From: Gloeotrichia echinulata CP02
GTDB lineage: Bacteria; Cyanobacteriota; Cyanobacteriia; Cyanobacteriales; Nostocaceae
Assembly (NCBI GenBank): GCA_038087035.1
Contig: CP051187.1
Span: forward strand, 5,089,001 to 5,153,000
Direction: 5' to 3'
DNA length: 64,000 bases
The stretch's first letter is position 1, and each line of letters begins with the position of its first letter. A program made the translations under genes and the position numbers. Below are positions 33,939-42,758 of the stretch, in pieces. A model generated the notes under the pieces. The model was not told the origin of the DNA and did no database searches. It saw only the letters and a program-made list of their open reading frames with translations.

Positions 33939-35225
33939 ATGAAAGCGATCGCTTCTTGTCTTGCATCTATCCTTGCTGAAGAAAATGCTGTCAGCTTATG
34001 GGAAAATACCGAACTCAGTCGCAAAGAGCCTATCCAACGGGCGATAGCTTCTGCAAATCCTCCTAGCTGTATTGTCTATCCCCGCACCCAGGAACAATTA
34101 GCCAGGGTAATTGCAGAAGCACACCGTCAAAACTGGCGTCTCCTCCCCTGTGGTAGTGGGAGTAAACTGAGCTGGGGTGGTTTAGCAGCAGGTGTTGATG
34201 TGGTAGTTAGTACAGAACACATCAATCAACTGATTGAACACGCTGTTGGCGATTTGACTGTCACGGTTGAAGCCGGGATGAAGTTCTCTGACCTGTTGGG
34301 AATTTTGGCCAAATCTCGCCAATTTCTCGCTCTTGACCCCACAGCACCGAATTTAGCCACCATTGGTGGAATCGTCGCCACATCTGATACAGGTTCCCTG
34401 CGACAACGTTATGGCGGTGTGCGTGACCAACTTTTAGGGATTACTTTTGTGCGTGCTGATGGACAAATCGCCAAGGCTGGGGGACGAGTGGTGAAAAATG
34501 TTGCTGGATATGACCTGATGAAGTTGTTTACTGGTTCCTATGGCACATTAGGTATTATTAGTCAAGTAACATTTCGAGTTTATCCGCTACAAGAAGCATC
34601 AACAACGGTGGTGCTAACTGGCGCGGTTGCGGGTGTATCCCAAGCTGCGGCTACTCTGCGCGGTTCGGCGTTAACACCAACCCAAGCCGATTTATTATCA
34701 ACTAAATTGGTGTCTAGCTTGGGTTTGGGTACAGAAATGGGATTAATTGCCCGGTTTCAAAGTATTAGTGAGAGTGTTAAAGAACAGTCGCACCAACTTT
34801 TGCAAATTGGGCAACAATTGGGTTTAAAGGGGTCAATCTATGCTGATGGAGATGAAGTTAACCTATGGCAGAGATTACCAGAACAAATACACTTTTCTCC
34901 TAAAGAGTCGGCAATTACTTGCAAAATTGGAATATTACCAAGTGCTGCTGCGGAAGTTTTAAATCAGGTGGAAATGGGTTTAATTCACATTGGTAGTGGT
35001 TTGGGTTTGTTACACTTAGATAATCAAAGTCAGGTTTTGCAGTTGCGCGATATCTGTGAAAATAATGGCGGGTTTTTATCTATTTTGGTAGCGCCTGTGG
35101 CTGTAAAACAAAAGTTTGATGTCTGGGGATATAGGGGTAATGCTTTGCAGGTGATGCGCTTAGTTAAGCAACAGTTTGATGGTAAGAATATTTTAAGTCC
35201 TGGTCGGTTTGTGGGTGGGATTTAA
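33939..35225 (+). CDS. glcE: glycolate oxidase/dehydrogenase FAD-binding subunit GlcE
   Basis: 428 aa. FAD_binding_4 domain: PRTQEQLARVIAEAHRQNWRLLPCGSGSKLSWGG, then TVEAGMKFSDLLGILA, LDPTAPNLATIGGIVATSDTGSLRQRYGGVRDQLLGI, and GGRVVKNVAGYDLMKLFTGSYGTLGII. Together with GlcD and GlcF it oxidises glycolate to glyoxylate in photorespiration. glcF follows 59 bp downstream; glcD is not in the window, as often in cyanobacteria where the genes are scattered. Its ATG opens with a HIP1 octamer (GCGATCGC). Confidence 0.9.
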   Translation: MKAIASCLASILAEENAVSLWENTELSRKEPIQRAIASANPPSCIVYPRTQEQLARVIAEAHRQNWRLLPCGSGSKLSWGGLAAGVDVVVSTEHINQLIEHAVGDLTVTVEAGMKFSDLLGILAKSRQFLALDPTAPNLATIGGIVATSDTGSLRQRYGGVRDQLLGITFVRADGQIAKAGGRVVKNVAGYDLMKLFTGSYGTLGIISQVTFRVYPLQEASTTVVLTGAVAGVSQAAATLRGSALTPTQADLLSTKLVSSLGLGTEMGLIARFQSISESVKEQSHQLLQIGQQLGLKGSIYADGDEVNLWQRLPEQIHFSPKESAITCKIGILPSAAAEVLNQVEMGLIHIGSGLGLLHLDNQSQVLQLRDICENNGGFLSILVAPVAVKQKFDVWGYRGNALQVMRLVKQQFDGKNILSPGRFVGGI

Positions 35226-35284
35226 TTTAAACTAACCGCAGAGGCGCCGAGGACTCAGAGATAGAGAGGGGAAAAGAGGTAGTT

Positions 35285-36640
35285 ATGCAAGTTTCTGAAG
35301 ATTCTGTTAATGATACGGCAAGTTTGAAGAATTTGAAGGGCTTTGATGGGAGTCATCCACCTAACCCGAAGTTGATTGATGCTTGTGTGCATTGTGGGTT
35401 TTGTCTTGCGACTTGTCCGAGTTATCGGGTGTTGGGTAAGGAGATGGATTCACCCAGGGGACGTATCTATTTAATGGATGCGATTAATGAGGGGGAAATT
35501 GCCCTAAATACGGCAAGTGTAGAACATTTTGATTCTTGTTTGGGATGTCTGGCTTGTGTGACGACTTGTCCTTCTGGTGTGCAGTATGACAAGTTGATTT
35601 CGGCGACTCGTCATCAAGTTGAACGCAATTATACCCGTAGTTTACCGGATACTTTGGTTCGTAAATTGATTTTTTCTCTGTTTCCTAATCCTGACCTTTT
35701 AAGAATGTTACTTGTACCTTTGTTGGTTTATCAAAAGTTGGGGTTTCCTAAGTTAATTCGCGCTACGGGATTGCTGAATAAAATATCTCCCCGTTTAGCA
35801 GCGATGGAATCTATTTTGCCACAAATTACCCTCCAATCTTTTAAAGATAATTTGCCTAGTGTAATTCCTGCATTGGGTGAAAAGCGTTACCGAGTTGGGG
35901 TAATTTTGGGATGTGTACAACGCCTATTTTTCTCACCGATTAATGAGGCGACGGTGCGGGTGTTAACGGCGAATGGTTGTGAGGTGGTCATTCCTCAATC
36001 TCAAGGTTGCTGTGCGGCGCTTCCTGAACATCAGGGACAAACAGCACAGGCGAAAGCTTTAGCAAGGCAGATGATTGATAGTTTTGAACATACTAATGTA
36101 GATTTCGTGATTATCAATGCTGCTGGTTGTGGTCATACTTTAAAAGAGTATGGTCACATTTTAGCAGATGACCCAGAATATCGCGATAAGGCTAAAGCAT
36201 TTGCGGCGAAAGTTAAAGATGCTCAAGAGTTTTTGGTAAATGTGGGGTTAACCACTAAACTCTCACCTTTGACTAATAAACCGTTGAATTTAGTTTATCA
36301 AGATGCTTGTCATTTATTGCATGGACAAAAGATTAGTGTTCAACCCCGTCAGTTGTTGCGCCTAATTCCTGGTGTGAAGTTAAAAGAACCAATCGATGCG
36401 GCTTTGTGTTGTGGAAGTGCGGGTGTTTATAATATGTTGCAACCAGAAGTTGCTGAGGAATTGGGTCAGCAAAAGGTGCAGAATTTGTTGAATACTGGCG
36501 CTGAGTTAATTGCTTCTGCTAATCCTGGTTGTACTTTGCAGATTACTAAACATTTGCAATTGCATGGTAAAACAATTTCTGTGATGCATCCGATGGAGTT
36601 GTTAGATTATTCGATTCGCGGTGTCAAGTTGGAGGTTTAA
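35285..36640 (+). CDS. glcF: glycolate oxidase/dehydrogenase iron-sulfur subunit GlcF
   Basis: 451 aa. Two [4Fe-4S] motifs: CVHCGFCLATCP (near 34-45) and CLGCLACVTTCP (near 85-96). Two CCG cysteine-rich domains: GCCAALPEHQGQ, and later DACHLLHGQ and LCCGSAGVYN, which bind further cofactors in this family. It passes electrons from GlcD/GlcE to the membrane quinone pool. Paired with glcE upstream, from which it is separated by CGCAGAGG-type repeat sequence. Ends before a repeat-rich intergenic stretch. Confidence 0.92.
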   Translation: MQVSEDSVNDTASLKNLKGFDGSHPPNPKLIDACVHCGFCLATCPSYRVLGKEMDSPRGRIYLMDAINEGEIALNTASVEHFDSCLGCLACVTTCPSGVQYDKLISATRHQVERNYTRSLPDTLVRKLIFSLFPNPDLLRMLLVPLLVYQKLGFPKLIRATGLLNKISPRLAAMESILPQITLQSFKDNLPSVIPALGEKRYRVGVILGCVQRLFFSPINEATVRVLTANGCEVVIPQSQGCCAALPEHQGQTAQAKALARQMIDSFEHTNVDFVIINAAGCGHTLKEYGHILADDPEYRDKAKAFAAKVKDAQEFLVNVGLTTKLSPLTNKPLNLVYQDACHLLHGQKISVQPRQLLRLIPGVKLKEPIDAALCCGSAGVYNMLQPEVAEELGQQKVQNLLNTGAELIASANPGCTLQITKHLQLHGKTISVMHPMELLDYSIRGVKLEV

Positions 36641-37078
36641 TATTTAGGGACTGACAAATTAAACAATATCTCATCTTTATGGTGCGTCAGAAGCGAGAAT
36701 GCTTGGAAATACCCAGTAATTTACTCGGTTAAGGAAAATCGTAGCTTGGGTTGAGGCTTTGCGTTACCCAACAAAGCCCCCCAAATGTTGGGTTTCCGTC
36801 TTCAACACAACCTACGCGGGTTAAGGTTTTTGGGCTTATTGGGCTTAACCTAAGCAGTATTAGGACTGACGCACCCTACTAACTACTAACTAGCTTATCT
36901 TCCCGAACATTCGGCTTTCCTGGTTGGTAATTTTCTGCAAAGAGAAAACCTTCCTATTTTCTCGTGAGTGTATAGAAAGCGTAAAAATGACTTAGCTTAA
37001 TCTCGTATACCAGTAGCCTATTTTTCAGTAAAATAAAGAGATTAAAATTAATCTTAATCGTTTTACAAGTATCAACAA
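36641..37078. repeat. intergenic region with GGTGCGTCAG inverted-repeat element
   Basis: GGTGCGTCAG (36681-36690) and CTGACGCACC (36866-36875) are perfect 10-bp inverted ends about 195 bp apart. Between them are TTGGGTTGAGGC..GTTACCCAAC-type repeats common in cyanobacterial intergenic DNA. The last 200 bp before the next gene show no element I recognise. Confidence 0.5.
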
Positions 37079-37951
37079 ATGAGATTTAGTGACTGGGCGA
37101 CTAGAATAATGTTGATTTTTCTGATGTTCGCCGCTCTAATTTTAGCGCTGTATGTCGGACGAATAACACAAGTACAAGGTAATATAAAGATATCGAATCC
37201 AGCGGTGATCAGCTCGAATCAATATCCTAAGTTAGAATTCCAATCGGAGAAAACTCCAGCTAGCAAATCGCAAAATGTTGCTAAATCCGCAGTCAAGAAG
37301 AGTCAGCCTGTAGGAATATATAAAACTACTGCGGCTTTTGCAAAATACAGACCTCAATATGAAGTTTCTCCCATAGATCCAAGTAATTATGGTGAACGTT
37401 ATACCACAGATATTAATGGTATACCGCTAAACAATCAACCAATTATCGTACTTCACGAAACTAGTAATTCTGCTTCTAGTGCAATTAATTTTTTTAGAAC
37501 ACCCCATGATAATGAAAATATTCAAGCAAGTTACCACACCTTAATTAAGCAAGACGGTACAGTAGTTTATCTCATTCCGCCAGATAAACGCGCCTTTGGT
37601 GCGGGTAATTCGGTTTTTGATGGCGCCTATGGCCAGGAAACTGTCAAAACTAATCCTAATTTACCGCCTTCGGTGAATAATTTTGCCTATCACGTTTCTT
37701 TAGAAACACCGCCAGACGGTTGGGGAGATAACCACCAAACAAGCCATAGTGGCTACACGAGTTCTCAATATTCTTCTCTAGCTTGGTTAATCGCTCAAAG
37801 TCAAGTTCCAGATCAACGAATTACTACCCACCGCGCAGTAGACCGTTCAGGACAAAGAGTCGATCCCCTAAGTTTTGATTTTAATAAGTTCTTTAATTTA
37901 CTGCATTCCTTTCGTGAGGTGAGAGGAATTAATAGCATCAAGAAACCATAG
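37079..37951 (+). CDS. N-acetylmuramoyl-L-alanine amidase (Amidase_2 type)
   Basis: 290 aa. Residues 10-27 (IMLIFLMFAALILALYVG) form an N-terminal membrane anchor or uncleaved signal, then a linker to about residue 100. The Amidase_2/PGRP domain includes IIVLHETSNSA (first zinc His), SYHTLIKQDGTVVYLIP, AFGAGNSVF, NFAYHVSLETP, and ITTHRAVDRSGQRVDP with the second zinc His and Asp. Predicted to cleave the MurNAc-L-Ala bond outside the plasma membrane in cell-wall turnover or septum maturation. No cell-wall genes adjoin. Confidence 0.85.
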   Translation: MRFSDWATRIMLIFLMFAALILALYVGRITQVQGNIKISNPAVISSNQYPKLEFQSEKTPASKSQNVAKSAVKKSQPVGIYKTTAAFAKYRPQYEVSPIDPSNYGERYTTDINGIPLNNQPIIVLHETSNSASSAINFFRTPHDNENIQASYHTLIKQDGTVVYLIPPDKRAFGAGNSVFDGAYGQETVKTNPNLPPSVNNFAYHVSLETPPDGWGDNHQTSHSGYTSSQYSSLAWLIAQSQVPDQRITTHRAVDRSGQRVDPLSFDFNKFFNLLHSFREVRGINSIKKP

Positions 37952-38090
37952 GAACTGGGGGAAAGGGCACGGCTATTTCATTCTAAAAAGCTGCTTAAGT
38001 GTGTCTAGTCCAAAAGAACATAAACGTTGAGCTTGTGCCATGCAATACTCCTCGGTTAAGGGAAAATCGGGGGTCAAAGAAAGAAAATGT

Positions 38091-38115
38091 TGTTCTCGTA
38101 ATTATTACGAGAACA
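38091..38115. promoter_or_regulatory. perfect 25-bp palindrome, possible operator or hairpin
   Basis: TGTTCTCGTAAT is mirrored exactly around one central T. It lies 48 bp before the small ORF at 38163. It could be a binding site for a dimeric regulator or an RNA hairpin. No other copy was noticed. Confidence 0.4.
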
Positions 38116-38162
38116 CATAAATCTTTAGTTCTTTGGATTCTCCTGGTTCCACATAGATGGTC

Positions 38163-38375
38163 ATGCCCACCAAAACTGACGATATCCTGGCAAGAGCCGA
38201 ACTGTTACAACAAGCCATCGCCACTTTACAGCTTCAAGTTCAGCAAATTAAGGCGTACGGAGAAGTCACCCCGCCAGGATGTTGTGTTTTACGCTACCAA
38301 GCGCGAGGTAAAAGGAGTACTTACTGGTACTACAAACTGGCACAAAAACGGGAGCAATGCGATTTTGTGGGATGA
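38163..38375 (+). CDS. small hypothetical protein, probably truncated
   Basis: 70 aa from MPTKTDDILARAELLQQ. A helical start (AIATLQLQVQQIKAYGEVTP) precedes a basic, tyrosine-rich segment CVLRYQARGKRSTYWYYKLAQ. This pattern recalls short cyanobacterial proteins of unknown role in which a longer tail would follow YWYYKL; here the frame ends soon after. Either a fragment or a genuine small protein. A 25-bp palindrome lies upstream. No functional call is possible. Confidence 0.4.
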   Translation: MPTKTDDILARAELLQQAIATLQLQVQQIKAYGEVTPPGCCVLRYQARGKRSTYWYYKLAQKREQCDFVG

Positions 38376-38987
38376 CCCCACCGGAAGAGCGATCGCTAAT
38401 TGATTATTAAGTATACAATAATAATTTAATACAATAAAATAAGTAATATTATGTAAAAAATCTAGCTGGGATAAAAAAGTCTATGGTGGCGAGCAGAAAA
38501 AAGGTAGAATTTCCTTGATTTGAGGGGGATGGGGGAGTAGTGACAAATTATTCAACCTCTACTTGCTTTACATTTATTTACAGGAATCCTTGAAAAAATC
38601 ACGAGATTCTTAAACGCAAATATCTAGTTTTATGCAAGTAATTTTCTCTTGTCATATAATTAAAGTTTTGATGAATTTACGCAAGTAATGTATTTTATTT
38701 AACTGTAAATAAATTACTCTTTAAGAGACAAGGTAATAATACTTACTTATTACTTAGTATTGTTTATTTACTTTGTTCCCTAGTCAATACAGTTTTTAAT
38801 TAAGCATTCATGCCCCACAAACACGCGGGAGATTGAATGAAGGGTGCCTGCGGTTTCTGTTTTGCAGCATTTGTAATGTAAAACCTAATTGGGCGCTTGT
38901 ATCCTGACCCAAATTGGCAATTTGTTGTAATTGCTCATAGCCGCTTTTGGCTTTTGGTCACAAACAATATATTTAAAGGAAGAAACA
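38376..38987. other. AT-rich intergenic region
   Basis: About 610 bp. The stretch 38400-38780 is very AT-rich with no gene, repeat array or hairpin that stands out. A ribosome site (AAAGGAAG) at 38975-38982 precedes the PEP-CTERM gene. Confidence 0.5.
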
Positions 38988-39791
38988 ATGAAATCAATGA
39001 TTTCTCGTAAATCTCTTTCTCTAGTGGCGTTCACTACCAGTATTCTTTCTGCATCTATTATTGGTAGTACGTCCTCTTCCGCTCAAGCCTCTGTTTCCTT
39101 GAACGGAATTTTTACTTCTACAGATCCTGTTTGTACTGATACTGATGTATGTAATGGATTAGGAACTTCGCAGTTTAACTATGGTCAACCTGTCCGTACA
39201 CCTTTTAACAATGAACTTTCTTTTTCTGGAAATACAATTGATAATGAGCAATTTTCCACAGCTGTTTTTAATGCGGGAACTTTAACAATCACTAATGGAA
39301 GTATTGCATTTGGCAGCTTTCCTACATATAGAGATAATCTAGATGGTACAACTTTTATCAACCTAAATGTCTCTGCCGACATAAATGGAACATCTTCCAA
39401 ATCGGGAGACTTTTTAATTGCTTATAATTCAACATCAAATATTGACCCGACATTAAATTCTCCAAAAAACGCTGACTTCGTTTACTTCCCGTATAATCCA
39501 GAATACGGTGGATTCTACATATTAGAAGGAAGCACTAGAGAGCAGGCTATTGCAAATGTGGGGATTTTGGCTCAAGATCCACCATCAACTCTTGTCCCTA
39601 AGGGTTTCCAAGTTTTATCTGGCCAAACTAATGGATTTTTAGGTGCGCTTCCTCCTGGTCAGATAGACTCAAACGGCAGATACAGACCCAATTCTGAGAA
39701 CTTTACTCCTAAACCTGTGCCTGAACCTTTGACGATTTTAGGCTCGTTGACCGCTGCAGGATTTGGAATTGTGTTGAAAAGAAAGCGTTAG
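38988..39791 (+). CDS. PEP-CTERM sorting-domain exported protein
   Basis: 267 aa from MKSMISRKSLSL, chosen over an upstream ATG because it has a ribosome site and begins a signal peptide (hydrophobic to about residue 30, ending SSSAQA). The body is Asn/Ser/Thr-rich and beta-like, of no known family. The C-terminus is PVPEPLTILGSLTAAGFGIV then KRKR: PEP motif, hydrophobic helix, basic tail. PEP-CTERM proteins are exported and sorted by an exosortase, often with surface polysaccharide. No exosortase gene here. A broken repeat gene follows directly downstream. Confidence 0.88.
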   Translation: MKSMISRKSLSLVAFTTSILSASIIGSTSSSAQASVSLNGIFTSTDPVCTDTDVCNGLGTSQFNYGQPVRTPFNNELSFSGNTIDNEQFSTAVFNAGTLTITNGSIAFGSFPTYRDNLDGTTFINLNVSADINGTSSKSGDFLIAYNSTSNIDPTLNSPKNADFVYFPYNPEYGGFYILEGSTREQAIANVGILAQDPPSTLVPKGFQVLSGQTNGFLGALPPGQIDSNGRYRPNSENFTPKPVPEPLTILGSLTAAGFGIVLKRKR

Positions 39792-39883
39792 GACTCGAAT
39801 AGCACGCTTGAAATGGTTCTCATGAGGGGGATGAGGATGTTAAATAATTTTTCGCTACTTTCTTATCTCCTAAATTTTTGTGA

Positions 39884-40258
39884 CATTCCTTCATTACTAA
39901 CACTAGTTTTACTCAGTGTGGTAGTTCTTCTTTCTCTAATAATATTAGAACTATCACGCTTGCTCAAGGCTTACCTCCTAGTACTTCATTAAGTATTTGT
40001 GCTTCATCTGCTATTCCAACAGGTTTTGTTGTAACTGGTATCTCTACTAGTTTTACTCAGTGTGGTAGTTCTTCTTTCTCTAATAATATTACACGTATTA
40101 CGCTTGCTCAAGGCTTACCTCTTAATAGTTCATTAAGTATTTGTCCATCATCTCCTATTCCAACAGGTTGGGTTGTGATTGGTACCTCCACTAGTTTTAC
40201 TCAGTGTGGTAATTCTTCTTTCTTTAATAATATTAGAACTATCAGGCGTGTTGTTTAA
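39884..40258 (+). pseudogene. start-less repeat gene, ICxxSPIPTGFVVT-type repeats
   Basis: After an in-frame TGA at 39881 the frame is open for 124 codons to TAA at 40256 but has no ATG, GTG or TTG at a sensible place. It encodes two and a half copies of a 48-residue repeat: TSFTQCGSSSFSNNI, RTITLAQGLP, SLSICASSAIPTGFVVTGI. DNA copies at 39902, 40046 and 40190 are exactly 144 bp apart and about 90% alike. The repeat type, with paired cysteines, occurs in longer bacterial exported proteins. I read this as the 3' remnant of such a gene. Confidence 0.65.
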
Positions 40259-40412
40259 TAAAATTATAAGGATTCAGGTCGAAAATTAGTCCTAGAAACT
40301 TAGCAATAATTACCGCATCTCGCCCAATTCCTTATAATGGACAGATTTAGAATGAAATAGCCCTGGGGAAAGGGATTGGGGAAAGGGGATTGGGGGTTAA
40401 TCAACAGAAAGT

Positions 40413-40625
40413 GAAGTTTCGAGTTCCAAACCTGAAGTTTCCAGTTCCAAACCCGAAGTTTCGAGTTCCGAACCCGAAGTTTCGAGTTCCGAACCTGAAG
40501 TTCTCAGTTCCGAAGCCAAAACTTGAACTTCTATCCATCCCCAGTCCCCAGTCCCCAATCCCCAATCCCCAATCCCCAATCCCCAATCCCCAATCCCCAG
40601 CGATGCACTGAGCTTGTCGAAGTGT
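40413..40625. repeat. 21-bp tandem repeat, STRR heptamers and small dispersed repeat
   Basis: 40413-40517: unit GAAGTTTCGAGTTCCGAACCT, five copies. 40539-40600: CCCCAAT/CCCCAGT heptamers, about nine copies. 40600-40625: GCGATGCACTGAGCTTGTCGAA, a small dispersed repeat that recurs five times at 45030-45210. Open frames here on both strands follow from the periodicity. Confidence 0.85.
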
Positions 40626-40634
40626 CCCCAGTCC

Positions 40635-42404
40635 CTACTTGCTAAAGCTATAAATGTGCTGAGTCTCGAGGCGATCGCTAATTGTTGAAGGGAGGATATC
40701 ACCAGAAAACATCTGGCGATCTAACTGTACTTGTAAATTACTTAAGGGATCGGAACCAGTGGAAATCAGAAATTCTAGTTTTTGCACGTAAGGCAAAGTT
40801 GCCAGTTTGTCAAGTGTTTGGAATACAGCTTGCAAGTAAGGATGACCGTCTTGTTTATACCAATCACAAGCAGCAACTTTTGGTTGATCAAAGCCCAGGT
40901 GTACGGTTAAAGACGGCTGATCGAAGAGGGCGATCGCTAACGGTCGCGATTCTTCTTGTAATAATAAATCATGACTCTTGGCAAAATGCCGCAGTTTCTC
41001 TAAGCGTTCATAGCGTTTTGTGATTAATTGTGGGTCGTCTTCCCAATGAATCGCCACTGTTACCAAATAAGTTTGTAACAGCATATGACCCAGCTTTTTG
41101 GCCTTGGTCGCTAGATAATAGGAATTGTAGTCGTTGGACTCAATCAACAATGGCACGCGATCGACTACTTCCAAACCATAGCCCTTAACGCCCGCAATTT
41201 TCCGGGGATTATTGGTAATCAGGCGGATATTTTTAATCCCCAAGTCCATGAGGATTTGTGCCCCCATCCCATAATCTCGCAGGTCGGCGGGAAATCCCAA
41301 GCGCTCATTTGCTTCTACTGTATCCAGTCCCATATCCTGCAACGAGTAGGCTTTGAGCTTATTAATTAAGCCAATGCCCCTTCCTTCTTGTCTTAGGTAT
41401 ACAACTACACCTTGCCCTGCATTTTCAATCATTTTCAATGCGGCTTCTAGCTGCATTCGACAATCGCAACGCAAAGACCCCAAACCATCACCAGTCAAGC
41501 ATTCTGAATGCATCCGCACCATGACTGGCTCGTCTTTGAAGGTGGCTAGGTCGCCTTTAACAATGGCTACGTGTTCGGTATTATCTAGTGTGTGGCGATA
41601 TCCGTAAATCTGAAACTGACCGAACTCACTAGGCAGGTTAGTAACGACTTCGCGATAAACTAGGCGATCATGTTGGAGGCGGTAACTGATTAAGTCGGCA
41701 ATACTAATAATTTTGAGATCGTGATGTCTAGCATACTCAAATAACTGGGACAACCGTGCCATCGAACCATCGGAGTTTTGAATTTCACAAATCACCCCTG
41801 CTGGATATAGTCCCGCTAGTCGCGATAAATCAACCGCTGCTTCCGTATGTCCCGCCCGTTTGAGTACGCCCCCAGCCTTCGCTCGCAATGGGAAAATATG
41901 GCCAGGACGGCGTAAATCTGTGGGTTTGGTTGCTGGGTTGAGCGTAATTTGGATAGTCCGGGCGCGGTCTTCTGCTGAGATACCCGTGCTGACGCCCAAT
42001 TCAGGACCTGCGTCAATACTAACGGTGAAAGCAGTCTGGTTGGGGTCTGTAATGTTGACCACCATCAAGGGTAAATCTAGCTCATCCAGGCGATCGCCTG
42101 TCATTGATAAACAAATCAGCCCTCTGGCTTCCACCGCCATAAAATTTATCATGTCGGGAGTCGCAAATTGGGCTGCACCAATTAAGTCGCCTTCATTTTC
42201 GCGATTTTCGTCATCTACCACGACAATGACACGGCCAGCCTTTAAGTCTGCTAAAGCAGAATCAATCGAATCAAAGACAAAGCCTTGGGTTGAGGAGCCT
42301 GCGCCGTTAGTATTTTCCTCAACTTGAGGTGCTAACGCAGTCATCTCATCTCCAGTGTTGGGGGGTGTAAAATGCAGCTGCTGACTATTGTTAGGCTTTA
42401 ACAC
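40635..42404 (-). CDS. ribBA: bifunctional DHBP synthase / GTP cyclohydrolase II
   Basis: 589 aa. Residues about 42-245 are 3,4-dihydroxy-2-butanone 4-phosphate synthase (DDENRENEGDLIGAAQ with the metal-binding acids; RPGHIFPLRAKAGGVLKRAGHTEAA). Residues about 250-445 are GTP cyclohydrolase II with zinc cysteines C302, C313 and C315 (HSECLTGDGLGSLRCDC) and LRQEGRGIGL. Both make precursors of riboflavin. Residues about 446-589 are an extra C-terminal region seen in cyanobacterial RibBA, function unknown. Start could also be Met21. No FMN riboswitch is evident upstream. Confidence 0.95.
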   Translation of the reverse strand: MLKPNNSQQLHFTPPNTGDEMTALAPQVEENTNGAGSSTQGFVFDSIDSALADLKAGRVIVVVDDENRENEGDLIGAAQFATPDMINFMAVEARGLICLSMTGDRLDELDLPLMVVNITDPNQTAFTVSIDAGPELGVSTGISAEDRARTIQITLNPATKPTDLRRPGHIFPLRAKAGGVLKRAGHTEAAVDLSRLAGLYPAGVICEIQNSDGSMARLSQLFEYARHHDLKIISIADLISYRLQHDRLVYREVVTNLPSEFGQFQIYGYRHTLDNTEHVAIVKGDLATFKDEPVMVRMHSECLTGDGLGSLRCDCRMQLEAALKMIENAGQGVVVYLRQEGRGIGLINKLKAYSLQDMGLDTVEANERLGFPADLRDYGMGAQILMDLGIKNIRLITNNPRKIAGVKGYGLEVVDRVPLLIESNDYNSYYLATKAKKLGHMLLQTYLVTVAIHWEDDPQLITKRYERLEKLRHFAKSHDLLLQEESRPLAIALFDQPSLTVHLGFDQPKVAACDWYKQDGHPYLQAVFQTLDKLATLPYVQKLEFLISTGSDPLSNLQVQLDRQMFSGDILPSTISDRLETQHIYSFSK

Positions 42405-42758
42405 AGAGAATTTCCAATTACCAAAAATAAATTTTTATCAACTTCTGTTTAATCGTATCCTATTTGCTTGATACTTGCTGGTTATCTGCTTGATTTTTCC
42501 GAAAAATCCAGATTCTTGCTCAACTGTGAAAAGACACTACCTTATAAATATTCAAATGTCAATCCATTTCATTGAAAATCTGTAGAGCAATCCAGGGAAT
42601 AGGGAAGGAGCTGGTCGAAGACTGATGACTGTTGACAGTCAACAGTTAACATCAAGGTAAGCACGATGAAATATGCAAATTTTATGTGGAACAACTTATC
42701 TTGCCCTCGAACCTATTACCTCATTGTAAGCTAAACTCCATGAATAAATTGGAGATAG
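42405..42758. other. intergenic region with 19-bp palindrome
   Basis: 354 bp between divergent ribBA and the methyltransferase. 42628-42646 is a perfect palindrome (ACTGTTGAC, central A, GTCAACAGT), possibly an operator, or a pair of TTGACTG heptamer remnants facing each other. No gene seen. Confidence 0.5.

Noticed and set aside
40390..40702. ORFs on both strands rich in FRVPN, SPIPNPQ or DWGLGIG repeats
   Set aside because: Low-complexity translations of heptamer and 21-bp repeats.
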